A stretch of 64,000 bases of DNA from an uncultured Pseudomonadales bacterium. Lineage in GTDB: Bacteria > Pseudomonadota > Gammaproteobacteria > Pseudomonadales > Pseudohongiellaceae. The notes beneath the pieces were generated by a model. That model made no database searches. It was not told the origin of the DNA and saw only the letters and a program-made list of their open reading frames with translations. A program made the position numbers and the translations under genes. The stretch covers positions 1 to 64,000 of the forward strand of contig CAJQHM010000010.1 of assembly GCA_905478195.1 (NCBI GenBank), in the 5' to 3' direction. This document shows positions 37,992 through 47,284 of this stretch, one piece after another (position 1 is the stretch's first letter; every line of letters begins with the position of its first letter).

Positions 37992-38330
37992 TTAATGCAG
38001 AACCTTTGTGGACTTGCGGGTGGGTTCAACCTCTTGTTGAGATATCTCCACAACGAAACTCTCACGCTTTTTGCCATGAGATTGTTGGGTAGTAGCCGCA
38101 TCTTTCTCTGCGGCAGGGGCGCCGCCGCTTGCTTGAGCTTCAGAGTCGGAGCGCGCGGATGATAGAGAGTCCGCAGCTTCTTGCGCCTCTAATTGAGCCT
38201 TTATCTGATCGCTCAGATGACGGCGCAGTCTATTGACCACGCTAGTCATTACTTCGATGGTCTGACTCAGCTGATCCAGGGTGACGAGTGTGCGCTCTGG
38301 GTCGTCGTCAGCGTACTTCTTATCCTTCAT
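37992..38330 (-). CDS. Hypothetical 112-residue protein
   Basis: An unrecognised protein. The first 50 residues are predicted helical (LDQLSQTIEVMTSVVNRLRRHLSDQIKAQ) and could form a coiled coil; the rest is Ala/Ser/Glu-rich and probably disordered. No cysteine, no signal peptide. GGAG lies eight bases before the ATG, which supports translation. It is between nrdB and the MobA-like gene on the same strand. Confidence 0.55.
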   Translation of the reverse strand: MKDKKYADDDPERTLVTLDQLSQTIEVMTSVVNRLRRHLSDQIKAQLEAQEAADSLSSARSDSEAQASGGAPAAEKDAATTQQSHGKKRESFVVEISQQEVEPTRKSTKVLH

Positions 38331-38389
38331 TCATTTGCTCCAGTTGGCGCCAAGCTCTTCGAGGCGTTACTTAACCTTGATGCGAGAGT

Positions 38390-39673
38390 TTAATCCCAGG
38401 TCAGGGCGCCGCCCGTTTGATATTCGATAACTCGCGTCTCGAAAAAATTCTTCTCCTTGCGCAGGTCCATAATTTCAGACATCCAAGGGAATGGGTTCTG
38501 AACACCTTCGAATTGCTCTGGCAAACCGATTTGGATAAGCCGTCGATTCGCTATGAATTGTAGATACTCTTCCATCATAGCCGCGTTCATGCCGAGCACA
38601 CCGCGTGGCATAGTATCCCGAGCGTATTCGATCTCCAGATGCGTGGCTTGAAGAATCATCTGAGTAGCTTTTTCTTTCATCTCATCGGTCCACAGATTTG
38701 GATTTTCTAGCTTGATTTGATTGATCATGTCGATACCAAAATTCAAATGCATGGACTCGTCGCGAAGAATATATTGAAACTGTTCAGAGGTGCCGGTCAT
38801 TTTATTGCGTCTACCCATGGATAAGATTTGAGTAAAGCCACAGTAGAAAAATATTCCTTCTAGACAGCAGTAAAACGCGATCAAGTTCATAAGAAGTGCT
38901 TGATCGTTTTCAGTTGTGCCGGTGTTGAAATTGGGGTCACTCAATTCCTGTGTGTACTTAAGCCCCCAAGAGGCCTTCTTAGCTACAGAAGGTACTTCGT
39001 GATACATATTGAAAATCTCGCCCTCATCCATGGAGAGTGATTCGATACAATACTGGTAGGCGTGAGTATGAATCGCTTCCTCGAATGCCTGGCGTAAGAT
39101 GTATTGTCGACATTCAGGATTAGTGATCAATCTGTAAACAGCCAAGACAAGATTGTTGGCAACGAGTGAGTCTGCAGTAGAGAAGAAACCAAGGTTCCGT
39201 TTGACGATAAGCCGCTCGTCATCGGTTAAGCCATTGGGGTCTTTCCACAGACCGATGTCCGCCGTCATATTAACCTCTTGAGGCATCCAGTGGTTGGCAC
39301 AGCCATCGAGGTACTTCTGCCAGGCCCAATCGTACTTGAAGGGAACTAACTGGTTTAAGTCGGCGCGACAATTAATCATACGCTTATCGTCAACAGCTAC
39401 TCGATTAGCAGAACCTTCCAGTTCTTCGAGTCCGGCATCGACATCTAGCTCTTCCAAACCTTCGATAGCCTGTTGCAAAATGTCAGAATTTTGCTTTTCT
39501 TCCGAGACCTCAAGATTTGATTTAAAGTTAGCGACTTGCTCGCGTGCGCTAGCGACAGGAGCGGGGGGCTCAACAACGGCAGCAACCGCTTCAGTAGTGG
39601 CAGGTTCTTGGTTGTTGGCTTTAACTAATGGTATAGCCTCATCTTCCCGTTCGAATTCATCCCATGACAGCAT
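38390..39673 (-). CDS. nrdB: Class Ia ribonucleotide reductase, beta (radical) subunit
   Basis: NrdB holds the di-iron centre and tyrosyl radical used by NrdA. The 427-residue protein has the iron ligands in [20 protein letters not shown] and [11 protein letters not shown]; the Tyr of HTHAY matches the radical tyrosine of class Ia enzymes. The C-terminal [10 protein letters not shown] fits the tail that docks onto NrdA. The N-terminal 90 residues form a low-complexity acidic extension absent from the E. coli enzyme (376 residues). GAGGAA precedes the ATG. It follows nrdA on the same strand with a gap of about 140 bases. Confidence 0.95.
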   Translation of the reverse strand: MLSWDEFEREDEAIPLVKANNQEPATTEAVAAVVEPPAPVASAREQVANFKSNLEVSEEKQNSDILQQAIEGLEELDVDAGLEELEGSANRVAVDDKRMINCRADLNQLVPFKYDWAWQKYLDGCANHWMPQEVNMTADIGLWKDPNGLTDDERLIVKRNLGFFSTADSLVANNLVLAVYRLITNPECRQYILRQAFEEAIHTHAYQYCIESLSMDEGEIFNMYHEVPSVAKKASWGLKYTQELSDPNFNTGTTENDQALLMNLIAFYCCLEGIFFYCGFTQILSMGRRNKMTGTSEQFQYILRDESMHLNFGIDMINQIKLENPNLWTDEMKEKATQMILQATHLEIEYARDTMPRGVLGMNAAMMEEYLQFIANRRLIQIGLPEQFEGVQNPFPWMSEIMDLRKEKNFFETRVIEYQTGGALTWD

Positions 39674-39812
39674 AGTTATTCCTCAATCTCATTTCTTGCT
39701 TAATCTATTAATATTGGTTGTTAGTTCTATTCATTCACACCAGCGAGTCAGCAGCTGAAATGCCTGGCATAGGTCGTTACCCTAATGGCGGTTTGACCTA
39801 TGCGTGCAGGTG

Positions 39813-42665
39813 CTACTGGCAGGCTTCGCAATCTGGATCATCCAGAGAACAAGCCTGTGGTACTGGCGCTGCTTCGCCGCTAGACACCTTATTAAGACTA
39901 TTGTCGGCCACTGTAGATTTCTCAGTGGTTGTCGCTGCAAGAGCGCGCAAGTAATAAGTAGTCTTCAAGCCTCTGAGCCAAGCCATACGGTAAGTGACAT
40001 CTAGCTTCTTGCCGCTAGCGCCAGCTACATACAGGTTGAGTGACTGAGCCTGGTCTATCCATTTCTGGCGTCGGCTCGCCGCATCAACCAGCCAGCGTGG
40101 CTCAACTTCGAAAGCGGTGGCATAGATGTGCTTGATTTCATCAGGAACTCTGTCGATCTTTTGCACACTGCCTTCGTAATATTTAAGATCGTTTACCATC
40201 ACGCTGTCCCAAAGATTTGCTTTCTTCAGGTCGCGTACGAGGAATGGGTTCACTACGGTGAATTCGCCAGACAGATTCGACTTAACATATAAGTTTTGAT
40301 AGGTCGGCTCGATGGACTGGGACACGCCGCTGATGTTTGCGATCGTGGCCGTAGGTGCAATCGCTAGAACGTTCGAGTTGCGCATACCGGTCTGCTGGAT
40401 GCGTGCTCTGAGGCTTTCCCAATCGAGACGCTGATCCATATTCACTTCTAGGTATTTTTCGCCACGTTCTTCTTGTAGAAGCTTCAGGGAATCGATAGGA
40501 AATTTGCCCTGATCCCAAAGCGAGCCCTCATAAGATTCGTAACGGCCTCGTTCTTCGGCTAGATCGCTAGACGCCTGAATGGCATGGTAGCTAATCATTT
40601 CCATGGATATGTCAGCGAACTCCACTGCCTGTTCTGAAGAGTAAGGAATGCGCTGCATATAAAGGGCATCCTGAAAGCCCATGATGCCCATACCGATTGG
40701 TCTATGCTTAAGGTTTGAATTCTTCGCCTGGGGTACAGAGTAGTAGTTGATGTCGATTACATTATCGAGCATTCGAACCGCTGTCTTAATAGTAGACTTT
40801 AATTTCTCTTGATTCAGGCCTGACTCGGTGACGTGGTTCAGCATATTCACGGAGCCCAGGTTGCAGACAGCAATCTCGTCTTTGTTTGTGTTCAGAGTGA
40901 TCTCTGTGCACAGGTTCGAAGAGTGGATTGCACCTATGTGCTGCTGCGGTGAGCGCACATTACAAGTGTCTTTAAAGGTAATCCAGGGATGTCCGGTTTC
41001 GAACAGCATGGAAATCATCTTGCGCCATAGATCGCTTGCTTTGATAGTCTTGTAGACTTCGATCTCGCCAGCCATCGCCTTACGCTCATATTCTTCATAA
41101 GCGGCTTCGAAAGCCCTGCCGCTAAGGTCGTGTAATTCAGGCACATTGTTAGGAGAGAATAGCGTCCAATCCTGGTCGTTGAACACACGCTTCATGAATA
41201 GATCGGGAATCCAATTGGCTGTATTCATATCGTGCGCTCGGCGTCTTTCATCGCCGGTGTTCTTGCGCAGTTCCAGGAATTCCTCGATGTCCAGGTGCCA
41301 AGTCTCTAAATAGGCACACACGGCCCCTTTGCGCTTGCCGCCTTGATTCACGGCTACTGCTGTGTCGTTGACTACCTTAAGAAAAGGGACGATTCCTTGC
41401 GACTTGCCGTTGGTACCCTTGATGTGAGCGCCTAGTGCACGTACCGGAGTCCAGTCGTTGCCGAGACCGCCAGCCCATTTGGACAGCATGGCATTATCTC
41501 TGATGGCTGAGTAAATACCGTGTAGATCATCTGGTACTGTAGTCAGAAAGCAAGACGATAACTGCGGGCGTAGTGTGCCTGAGTTAAAAAGTTGTGGCGT
41601 CGAAACCATATAATCGAAGCTAGAGAGCAGATTATAGAATTCGATTGCGCGCTCTTCACGGTTCTCTTCGTTGCTGGCGAGCCCCATTGCTACTCGCATA
41701 AAGAACACCTGAGGTAGTTCGAAGCGTATGTCATTGCTGTGAATGAAGTAGCGGTCGTAGAGTGTCTGCAGGCCAAGATAGGTAAATTGTTGATCACGAT
41801 CCGCCTGAAGAGCTTCGCCAAGAATGCCTAAGTCGTATTCCAGCAGGTGAGGTGAGATCAGGCCGAGTTCGACGCCTTTCTCTATATAGGGCTTAAGTGT
41901 TGCCGCATAGCGATAGTGCATCTCTGACTGGGTCGCGGCTTCTGCAATGCCTAGAAAGCCAAGCGCCTCTGCACGGATGGTGTCCATAAGCAGTCTGGCG
42001 GTAACGTAAGAATAATTTGGATCTTTCTCCACCATGGTGCGAGCGGTCATCACCAAGGAAGTGCGCACGTCTCCCATCTTTACGCCGGGATATAGATTCT
42101 TTAGTGTTTCTTGGTAGATGTCGTCAGCGGAAACGTCTTCCAGGCCTTCGCAGGCTTCCCGGATGACTACCTGCAGGCGTTGCGTGTCGAGGGGGCCTTG
42201 GTCGCCATTATCCAGAGTCACATTGATGGCGTTCAGGTCGGGCTTTTGCTCTTCGATCTTCTGCTCTCGGATTCGCGCATGATCTGCACGGTAAATAACA
42301 TAGCTTCTTGCGATCTTGTGTTCGCCTGTACGCATCAACGCCAGTTCTACTTGATCTTGAATGTCTTCTATATGAATCGTGCCGCCAGAGGGCATGCGAC
42401 GGCGAAAGATATCGGTAATTTGGCGCCCTAGCTGCTGCACCGATTCATGGATGCGTGACGATGCAGCTGCATTTCCGCCTTCAACCGCCAAGTAAGCCTT
42501 GGTGATGGCGACGGAAATCTTGGATTCGTCATAGCTCACTACGGCGCCGTTACGTTTGATTACACGCAATTGTCCGGGCGCAGTTGCTGAAATAGTTGCT
42601 GATTCGTTGCTAGCGGGGGTGGCGGGGGAGGCAGGGTCTACTGCTGTCTGTACATCTGTCTGCAT
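39813..42665 (-). CDS. nrdA: Class Ia ribonucleotide reductase, alpha (catalytic) subunit
   Basis: NrdA reduces ribonucleoside diphosphates to deoxy forms. The 950-residue protein begins with a low-complexity 30-residue segment, then an ATP-cone allosteric domain (VIKRNGAVVSYDESKI), then the catalytic barrel with the redox cysteines (QLSSCFLTTV and the CNLGSVNM strand), the thiyl-radical cysteine in SNLCTEI and a C-terminal redox pair in DCEACQ. It is longer than the E. coli enzyme (761 residues) through the N-terminal segment and loops. GGAG lies seven bases before the ATG. Two NrdR-like boxes stand upstream, as expected for NrdR control. Co-transcribed with nrdB. Confidence 0.95.
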   Translation of the reverse strand: MQTDVQTAVDPASPATPASNESATISATAPGQLRVIKRNGAVVSYDESKISVAITKAYLAVEGGNAAASSRIHESVQQLGRQITDIFRRRMPSGGTIHIEDIQDQVELALMRTGEHKIARSYVIYRADHARIREQKIEEQKPDLNAINVTLDNGDQGPLDTQRLQVVIREACEGLEDVSADDIYQETLKNLYPGVKMGDVRTSLVMTARTMVEKDPNYSYVTARLLMDTIRAEALGFLGIAEAATQSEMHYRYAATLKPYIEKGVELGLISPHLLEYDLGILGEALQADRDQQFTYLGLQTLYDRYFIHSNDIRFELPQVFFMRVAMGLASNEENREERAIEFYNLLSSFDYMVSTPQLFNSGTLRPQLSSCFLTTVPDDLHGIYSAIRDNAMLSKWAGGLGNDWTPVRALGAHIKGTNGKSQGIVPFLKVVNDTAVAVNQGGKRKGAVCAYLETWHLDIEEFLELRKNTGDERRRAHDMNTANWIPDLFMKRVFNDQDWTLFSPNNVPELHDLSGRAFEAAYEEYERKAMAGEIEVYKTIKASDLWRKMISMLFETGHPWITFKDTCNVRSPQQHIGAIHSSNLCTEITLNTNKDEIAVCNLGSVNMLNHVTESGLNQEKLKSTIKTAVRMLDNVIDINYYSVPQAKNSNLKHRPIGMGIMGFQDALYMQRIPYSSEQAVEFADISMEMISYHAIQASSDLAEERGRYESYEGSLWDQGKFPIDSLKLLQEERGEKYLEVNMDQRLDWESLRARIQQTGMRNSNVLAIAPTATIANISGVSQSIEPTYQNLYVKSNLSGEFTVVNPFLVRDLKKANLWDSVMVNDLKYYEGSVQKIDRVPDEIKHIYATAFEVEPRWLVDAASRRQKWIDQAQSLNLYVAGASGKKLDVTYRMAWLRGLKTTYYLRALAATTTEKSTVADNSLNKVSSGEAAPVPQACSLDDPDCEACQ

Positions 42666-42889
42666 TATGTGCTCCGAATTTGTGGCTACTGCTTAGTATT
42701 CTTAATGGACTGTCTTGTTATTAGTGGCTCAAACTAGCTCAGTGCTCTGGGCAACTACTCGCTAAAGGCAACTATCCGTCGGTCTAAATCTCGCTACTGC
42801 TATTTTTGCAGCTTACGAGACACCGTCTGGCCAGATTTGGCAGCGAAATCGGTATAAACTGATCTCGTGGCCGAAAATCGGTAAGCCGT

Positions 42890-42905
42890 ATACTATATAT
42901 TGTGT
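42890..42905 (-). promoter_or_regulatory. NrdR box 1 upstream of nrdA
   Basis: The 16-base ATACTATATATTGTGT matches the NrdR operator consensus ACACwATATATwGTGT at 15 of 16 positions. It lies about 225 bases before the nrdA start. On the minus strand it overlaps a possible promoter (TTGCCG, 17 bases, GTATAC). NrdR represses ribonucleotide reductase genes when deoxynucleotides are plentiful. Confidence 0.72.
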
Positions 42906-43102
42906 TTCTGCGGCAAGACTTTAACTGTTTTTTTGATTTTTATTGGGAACCCAAAAAACAAGTCCAAAATAAGGGCCAAAATGTCCTTATTGATCAAGCG
43001 CTTTCTTATTATTGAACGGTGTGGCATTCGTAACCACCCGGCTTTGCAATAATTTTTATTAGTATCTCTGAGAGATGCAAGCCCTTGACTTACGCTTAAC
43101 TA

Positions 43103-43118
43103 ATACAATATATAGACA
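43103..43118 (-). promoter_or_regulatory. NrdR box 2 upstream of nrdA
   Basis: A second box-like element, ATACAATATATAGACA, matching the core (C-A-ATATAT-A-G) but not the last three positions of the consensus. It is 213 bases from box 1, far more than the usual spacing of about three helical turns. A minus-strand promoter (TTGTGC then CTATAT 18 bases on) could overlap it. Confidence 0.5.
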
Positions 43119-43333
43119 AGCTATAAATCGAAGGCACAAGATAATGCGCTTGGCGTGGGAATGCAAGGGATTTCTCTGTGAGTAATATGTGGGTAAATTG
43201 TGAGTAGGCTGTTGTTGTAACTGGGAAAAGTCAGAGTTGAGCCAGAGTGGCTCACAGCTTCGCAGAGTGTTGCAAAATTGGGCAGACGATGAGCCAAAAG
43301 TCGTGCAAAATCAGGTGATTGTCACATTATAGT

Positions 43334-43355
43334 GCACCACTACATATAGTGGTGC
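43334..43355 (-). terminator. Hairpin downstream of argF
   Basis: A perfect nine-base inverted repeat, GCACCACTA and TAGTGGTGC, around the loop CATA, 25 bases after the argF stop. No run of T follows on either strand, so termination would not be of the classical rho-independent type; it may instead stabilise the argF mRNA end. Confidence 0.45.
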
Positions 43356-43379
43356 GTGATTTCCTCCAAAACCGCCAAA

Positions 43380-44276
43380 TTAGGGGGTGAGCAGGAACTC
43401 GATTAGTGCTTTTTGCGAGTGCATGCGGTTCTCGGCCTCATCCCACACAACACTATCGGCGGCATCCAGAACCGAGGCGCTTACTTCTTCGCCTCTGTGT
43501 GCTGGTAGGCAGTGCATAAACAGGGCATCTGATTGCGCCAGAGACATCAGCTCCTCATTTACCTGATAGCCTGCGAAGCTGGTAATACGCTGATTCTGTT
43601 CCTCTTCCTGGCCCATGGAGGCCCATACGTCGGTAACCACCAGATCTGCATCTTGTACGGCCGACTTGGGATTTCGACTGAGTTGGACGCGGCTTTTATG
43701 CGTGTTGAGCAGATCGGCGTTAGGCTCGAATCCTTCTGGAGCGGCAATCTTTAGCTGGAAATCGAATTTATCCGCCGCATTAATGTAGGAGTGGCACATA
43801 TTGTTGCCATCGCCGACCCAGGCTACGGTTTTGCCACTGATACTGCCTCGGTGCTCGACGAAGGTCTGTACATCGGCGAGCAATTGGCAGGGGTGGAAAT
43901 CATCGGTAAGTGCGTTGATGACGGGTACAGACGAATAGGCGGCAAATCGCTGCAGTTTTTCATGCGCAAAAGTCCGTATTGCCACGCAATCAACCATGCC
44001 GGCTAAAACACGGGCACTATCTTCTATTGGTTCGCCTCTGCCAAGCTGAGAGTCGGCATTCGCAAGAAACACGGTGGAACCGTCTAGTTGGTTCATGGCG
44101 ACTTCGAATGCGAGCCTAGTTCGGGTAGAGGATTTCTCAAAAATTAGCCCCAGAGTCTTACGCGGCTGCGCAACGGCCAGCCCCGGGTTCTTCTTCAATT
44201 CTTCAGCTCTTCGAATAATATGATTCAATTCGTTGCTACTGAGGTCCTGAAGGGTAAGAAAATGTTTTACACTCAT
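43380..44276 (-). CDS. argF: Ornithine carbamoyltransferase, anabolic
   Basis: ArgF makes citrulline from ornithine and carbamoyl phosphate in arginine synthesis. The 298-residue protein has the carbamoyl-phosphate loop [12 protein letters not shown], the segment [10 protein letters not shown], and the HCLPAHRG motif; these separate it from pyrB (FEPSTRTR, HPLPR). I start at ATG 44274-44276 ([12 protein letters not shown]), as in other family members; a TTG eight codons upstream is also in frame. A rho-independent terminator and an Arg-rich short frame lie in the leader. argG is in the window too but 4.4 kb away on the other strand. Confidence 0.95.
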   Translation of the reverse strand: MSVKHFLTLQDLSSNELNHIIRRAEELKKNPGLAVAQPRKTLGLIFEKSSTRTRLAFEVAMNQLDGSTVFLANADSQLGRGEPIEDSARVLAGMVDCVAIRTFAHEKLQRFAAYSSVPVINALTDDFHPCQLLADVQTFVEHRGSISGKTVAWVGDGNNMCHSYINAADKFDFQLKIAAPEGFEPNADLLNTHKSRVQLSRNPKSAVQDADLVVTDVWASMGQEEEQNQRITSFAGYQVNEELMSLAQSDALFMHCLPAHRGEEVSASVLDAADSVVWDEAENRMHSQKALIEFLLTP

Positions 44277-44313
44277 TATCGCAATCTGCTCTTTGTTCAA
44301 TGGAAAGGCTGAG

Positions 44314-44442
44314 CTATGCCGACTCTATAGAGTCAGGACAAGGCGCTAGGCTAAAATTAATACCGCATGTAGTTTGGACATAAACCTGAGTTAAATGCAG
44401 AAATAAAAAAGGCAGCTCCCGCCGCCTCGTCAATGTGCTCAT
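44314..44442 (-). CDS. Candidate argF leader peptide with three consecutive arginine codons
   Basis: A 42-codon frame on the argF strand starts at ATG 44440-44442 and ends at TAG 44314-44316. It reads [19 protein letters not shown] and on. The three arginine codons (AGG CGG CGG, 44419-44427) coincide with the left arm of the terminator hairpin, so a ribosome stalled there for lack of charged Arg-tRNA would hide that arm and allow readthrough into argF. No strong ribosome site precedes the ATG and the promoter is unsure. The role is inference. Confidence 0.3.
   Translation of the reverse strand: MSTLTRRRELPFLFLHLTQVYVQTTCGINFSLAPCPDSIESA
44405..44426 (-). terminator. Rho-independent terminator in the argF leader
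   Basis: On the minus strand: GGCGGC, loop GGGA, GCTGCC (one G-U pair), then six T. It lies about 130 bases upstream of argF and points towards it. No minus-strand gene exists for more than 2 kb to the right, so it does not end a neighbour's transcript; an attenuator role is the simplest reading. Confidence 0.62.
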
Positions 44443-44501
44443 TTTAACCACAACTGTAGAGCGGAGCAATCGCCGCAAGATAAGGAGTCGAAAAGCTCGG
44501 A

Positions 44502-46040
44502 ATGAACGCTATTGAGCTCAAACTGTTTTCCAGCCGCGTCTCGGCCATATGCGATGAGATGGGTACCGTACTGCGGCGCACGGCGTTCTCGCCTAATATT
44601 AAGGACCGCCTCGACTTCTCCTGCGCCTTGTTCTCAAGCGATGGCAAGCTCTTCGCTCAGGCTGCCCACATACCGGTGCACCTGGGGAGTATGGCTTTCG
44701 CCATGGGTTCGATAACCGAAAACCGAGTTTGGCAGGAAGGCGACATGCTGGTTTTGAATGACCCCTATCTGGGAGGCACTCATCTGCCAGATGTCACTCT
44801 CGTGGCACCCGTGTTCACCGATCAGGGGACGCGCTTGATTGGGTTTGTTGCAAATAGGGCGCACCACGCAAATATTGGCTGCGACACGCCAGGCTCAATG
44901 CCGATATCTTCGCGTCTGGATGAAGAGGGGCTAATCATTCCGCCGACTCTGTTGTACGAAGCCGGGCAAGTGCAGAAACAGGCACTTTCCTTGCTGGGGT
45001 TGGAAGAAGAAAAGCTGAGCGGGGATTTTGCAGCACAAGCCGGTGCCAACACCTTGGGTGTGCGTAGGCTGCAAACCCTAGTACAGGCGACAGGCCTTGA
45101 GCGCTATGCACGAGGCATGAAGGAGCTTAATGACTACGCGGATCGCATCACGGCTGACAGCATAAGGGGTTTGGAAGAAGGGGAATATTGCTTCGAAGAT
45201 TTTCTCGATGATGATGGCTGCGGGCAAGAGAATGTGAGGCTGGCGCTTACGCTGCGTATCAAGGCTGACTCTCTTGAATTGGATTTTAGCGAGAGCTCAG
45301 AGCAGGTAAGCGGCAATCTTAACTGCCCGGAGTCGGTAGTGGCCGCTGCCGCATTCTACTGCATACGCTGCCTATTGCCTGGAGACCCTCCAGCCTGTGA
45401 AGGTTTGTTCAGGCGCATTCATCTGCAGACTAAATTAGGCTCGATAGTGAATGCTATGCGACCGGCGGCTGTCGCGGCGGGCAATGTTGAAACTTCCAGC
45501 CGTCTGGTCGATCTCGTCTTTGGCGCGTTGGCTCAGGCACTTCCGCTAAGGATATCGGCGGCCAGTCAGGGCACGATGAATAACGTCGCTATGGGCCGTA
45601 TCGACAATGAGTCCGGTGAGCGCTGGGATTATTATGAGACTCTGGCGGGAGGAATTGGTGCTGGGCCACACACGCAAGGCCGGGATGCCGTGCATAGCCA
45701 TATGACAAATACGCTGAACACCCCGGTTGAAAGTCTGGAAATGCACTATCCCTTGCGTGTCCACCGCTATGCGATTCGAAGAGGCAGTGGCGGCAAGGGT
45801 AAGCACTCAGGCGGCGCAGGGATTGTGCGTGAATATGAATTCCTGGAGCAGGCACAATTGAGTCTGCTTAGTGAGCGGCGCCTGCGTTTGCCCTGGGGCC
45901 TGCAGGGCGGCGGGCCGGGCAAAAGCGGCAGGAACTCATTGAATGGTGTGGCTCTGCCCGGCAAATGTTCTGTGTCGGTAGAAAAGGGAGACAGACTGTT
46001 AATAGAAACCCCAGGCGGCGGCGCGTGGGGGGAGTGTTAG
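44502..46040 (+). CDS. Hydantoinase B / oxoprolinase family protein (HyuB)
   Basis: A 512-residue protein matching the HyuB/HydB domain found in N-methylhydantoinases, 5-oxoprolinase and acetone/acetophenone carboxylases. Characteristic parts are AICDEMGTVLRRTAFSPNIK near the start, VHLGSMAFAM, LNDPYLGGTHLPDV, and the C-terminal YPLRVHRYAIRRGSGG and LLSERRLRLPWGLQGG. These proteins normally work with an ATP-binding HyuA partner; none is adjacent here, so its partner lies elsewhere or has been lost. The reaction is probably ATP-dependent ring opening or carboxylation; the substrate is unknown. The upstream AAGGAG is rather far (about 14 bases) from the ATG. Confidence 0.87.
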   Translation: MNAIELKLFSSRVSAICDEMGTVLRRTAFSPNIKDRLDFSCALFSSDGKLFAQAAHIPVHLGSMAFAMGSITENRVWQEGDMLVLNDPYLGGTHLPDVTLVAPVFTDQGTRLIGFVANRAHHANIGCDTPGSMPISSRLDEEGLIIPPTLLYEAGQVQKQALSLLGLEEEKLSGDFAAQAGANTLGVRRLQTLVQATGLERYARGMKELNDYADRITADSIRGLEEGEYCFEDFLDDDGCGQENVRLALTLRIKADSLELDFSESSEQVSGNLNCPESVVAAAAFYCIRCLLPGDPPACEGLFRRIHLQTKLGSIVNAMRPAAVAAGNVETSSRLVDLVFGALAQALPLRISAASQGTMNNVAMGRIDNESGERWDYYETLAGGIGAGPHTQGRDAVHSHMTNTLNTPVESLEMHYPLRVHRYAIRRGSGGKGKHSGGAGIVREYEFLEQAQLSLLSERRLRLPWGLQGGGPGKSGRNSLNGVALPGKCSVSVEKGDRLLIETPGGGAWGEC

Positions 46041-46236
46041 CGACTTGAATTTTCCTGATTGATCGCCATTCATTACATGACTGGACGGGGTAAGCCCCTG
46101 TCGATATTTCGGTATGGATGTAGGTGGCGTTGCTGACAAATCACTAGTGGCGTTGTAAACTCCGGCGCTCGCCATAAGACATATCAAACCCGGTCGCTAT
46201 GGCAACCAAATCCATTAGGCTAGCGAGGCAGTATAA

Positions 46237-46557
46237 ATGAGCATTGAAGAAACCATTAAAGAGCAAATCGATTCAAATAGCATTTTGCTCTATATGAAGG
46301 GAAATCCGGAGCAACCGCAGTGTGGCTTTTCTGCACAGGCAACGCAGATGCTAATGTCCTGCGGCAAGCGATTTGCCTACGTCGATATTCTGGCGAATCC
46401 TGATGTACGTTCCACGCTGCCCTCAATATCTAATTGGCCAACGTTCCCGCAACTATTCGTGAAGGGCGAACTTGTTGGCGGCTGCGATATCATTACGGAA
46501 ATGCATGAGAAAGGTGAGCTTCAGGCCCTGGTCGATACTGTAGAGGTCGAAGCGTAG
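46237..46557 (+). CDS. grxD: Monothiol glutaredoxin, CGFS type
   Basis: A 106-residue glutaredoxin with active-site CGFS (QCGFSAQA) and the usual WPTFPQLFVKGELVGGCDI segment that binds glutathione. CGFS glutaredoxins hold a [2Fe-2S] cluster as dimers and pass it to iron-sulfur proteins; with IlvD, DinG, Nth and the Rsx proteins there are many clients in this window. GAGGCAG precedes the ATG. Single gene. Confidence 0.95.
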   Translation: MSIEETIKEQIDSNSILLYMKGNPEQPQCGFSAQATQMLMSCGKRFAYVDILANPDVRSTLPSISNWPTFPQLFVKGELVGGCDIITEMHEKGELQALVDTVEVEA

Positions 46558-46624
46558 TAGCGATGTCTACGTTGGCGCGTTGGCTTTATGCTTGAAAGTT
46601 CTCGCAGGATTAGGGCTCAAAGCC

Positions 46625-47284
46625 TTAACTGTTTCGAGTTCCACCAAGAGGCCAGCCGCCAAGCGCCTGCCAAGTATTTACGATCTTACAGTATAACTCT
46701 GCAGTTTTTTGGGCATCATACCGGGCCGAGTGTGCCTCGTCGTTATTGAAGTCTATCTCCGCCGTCTCGCAGGCTCTTGCTAACACCGTTTGGCCGTAAG
46801 CCAAACCGCTTAATGTGGCGGTATCGAAGCAGGAGAACGGATGAAATGGATTTCTTTTTAGGTTGTGCCTCTCGCTAGAAGCATTGATGAACCCTAGGTC
46901 GAAATGTGCATTGTGTCCGACTAAGATCGCTCGCTTACAATGGTTCGCTTTAATTGCATCACGAACCATGCCGAACATTGTCTGCATAACCTCTCTCTCT
47001 GGCCGCGCCACGCGCAGTGGGTGAAAGGGATCGATGCCAGTAAACTTCAGCGCAGCCTCTTCGAGTTTTAGCCCTTCGAAAGGGATGATGCGATGAAAAT
47101 AGGTCTGTTCGATTCCCAGAATACCATTGTCATCCATGCCCAGTATCACTGCGGATATTTCTAACATGGCATCGGTCTGGGAATTAAATCCTCCGGTCTC
47201 GATATCGACAACCACAGGGAGGAAGGTGCGAAACCGGTTCGCGAGCAAATAGTTGGATTCTTCTTGAGAGTCGAAATCGCTCAT
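46625..47284 (-). CDS. rnt: Ribonuclease T
   Basis: A 219-residue DEDDh exonuclease that trims the 3' ends of tRNA and other stable RNA. The first motif is VVDIETGGFN (Asp, Glu), the second LVGHNAHFDLGF and the third HSARYDAQKTAELY (His and Asp). Length is normal for RNase T. Its ATG overlaps the pyrC stop by one base (TAATG), so translation is coupled to pyrC. Confidence 0.95.
   Translation of the reverse strand: MSDFDSQEESNYLLANRFRTFLPVVVDIETGGFNSQTDAMLEISAVILGMDDNGILGIEQTYFHRIIPFEGLKLEEAALKFTGIDPFHPLRVARPEREVMQTMFGMVRDAIKANHCKRAILVGHNAHFDLGFINASSERHNLKRNPFHPFSCFDTATLSGLAYGQTVLARACETAEIDFNNDEAHSARYDAQKTAELYCKIVNTWQALGGWPLGGTRNS

Larger units (their letters stand above)
42666..43379. other. 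Intergenic region upstream of nrdA
   Basis: Over 700 bases between the nrdA start and the argF stop, without a supported gene. It contains the two NrdR boxes, an inverted repeat AATAAGG/CCTTATT near 42970-42995, and several AT-rich runs. A long 5' leader for nrdA is probable. At its right end is the hairpin 43334-43355. Confidence 0.6.

Noticed and set aside
44321-44334. A perfect 14-base palindrome GACTCTATAGAGTC upstream of argF
   Set aside because: It could be an operator, but it does not match the ArgR consensus and single palindromes of this size occur by chance.
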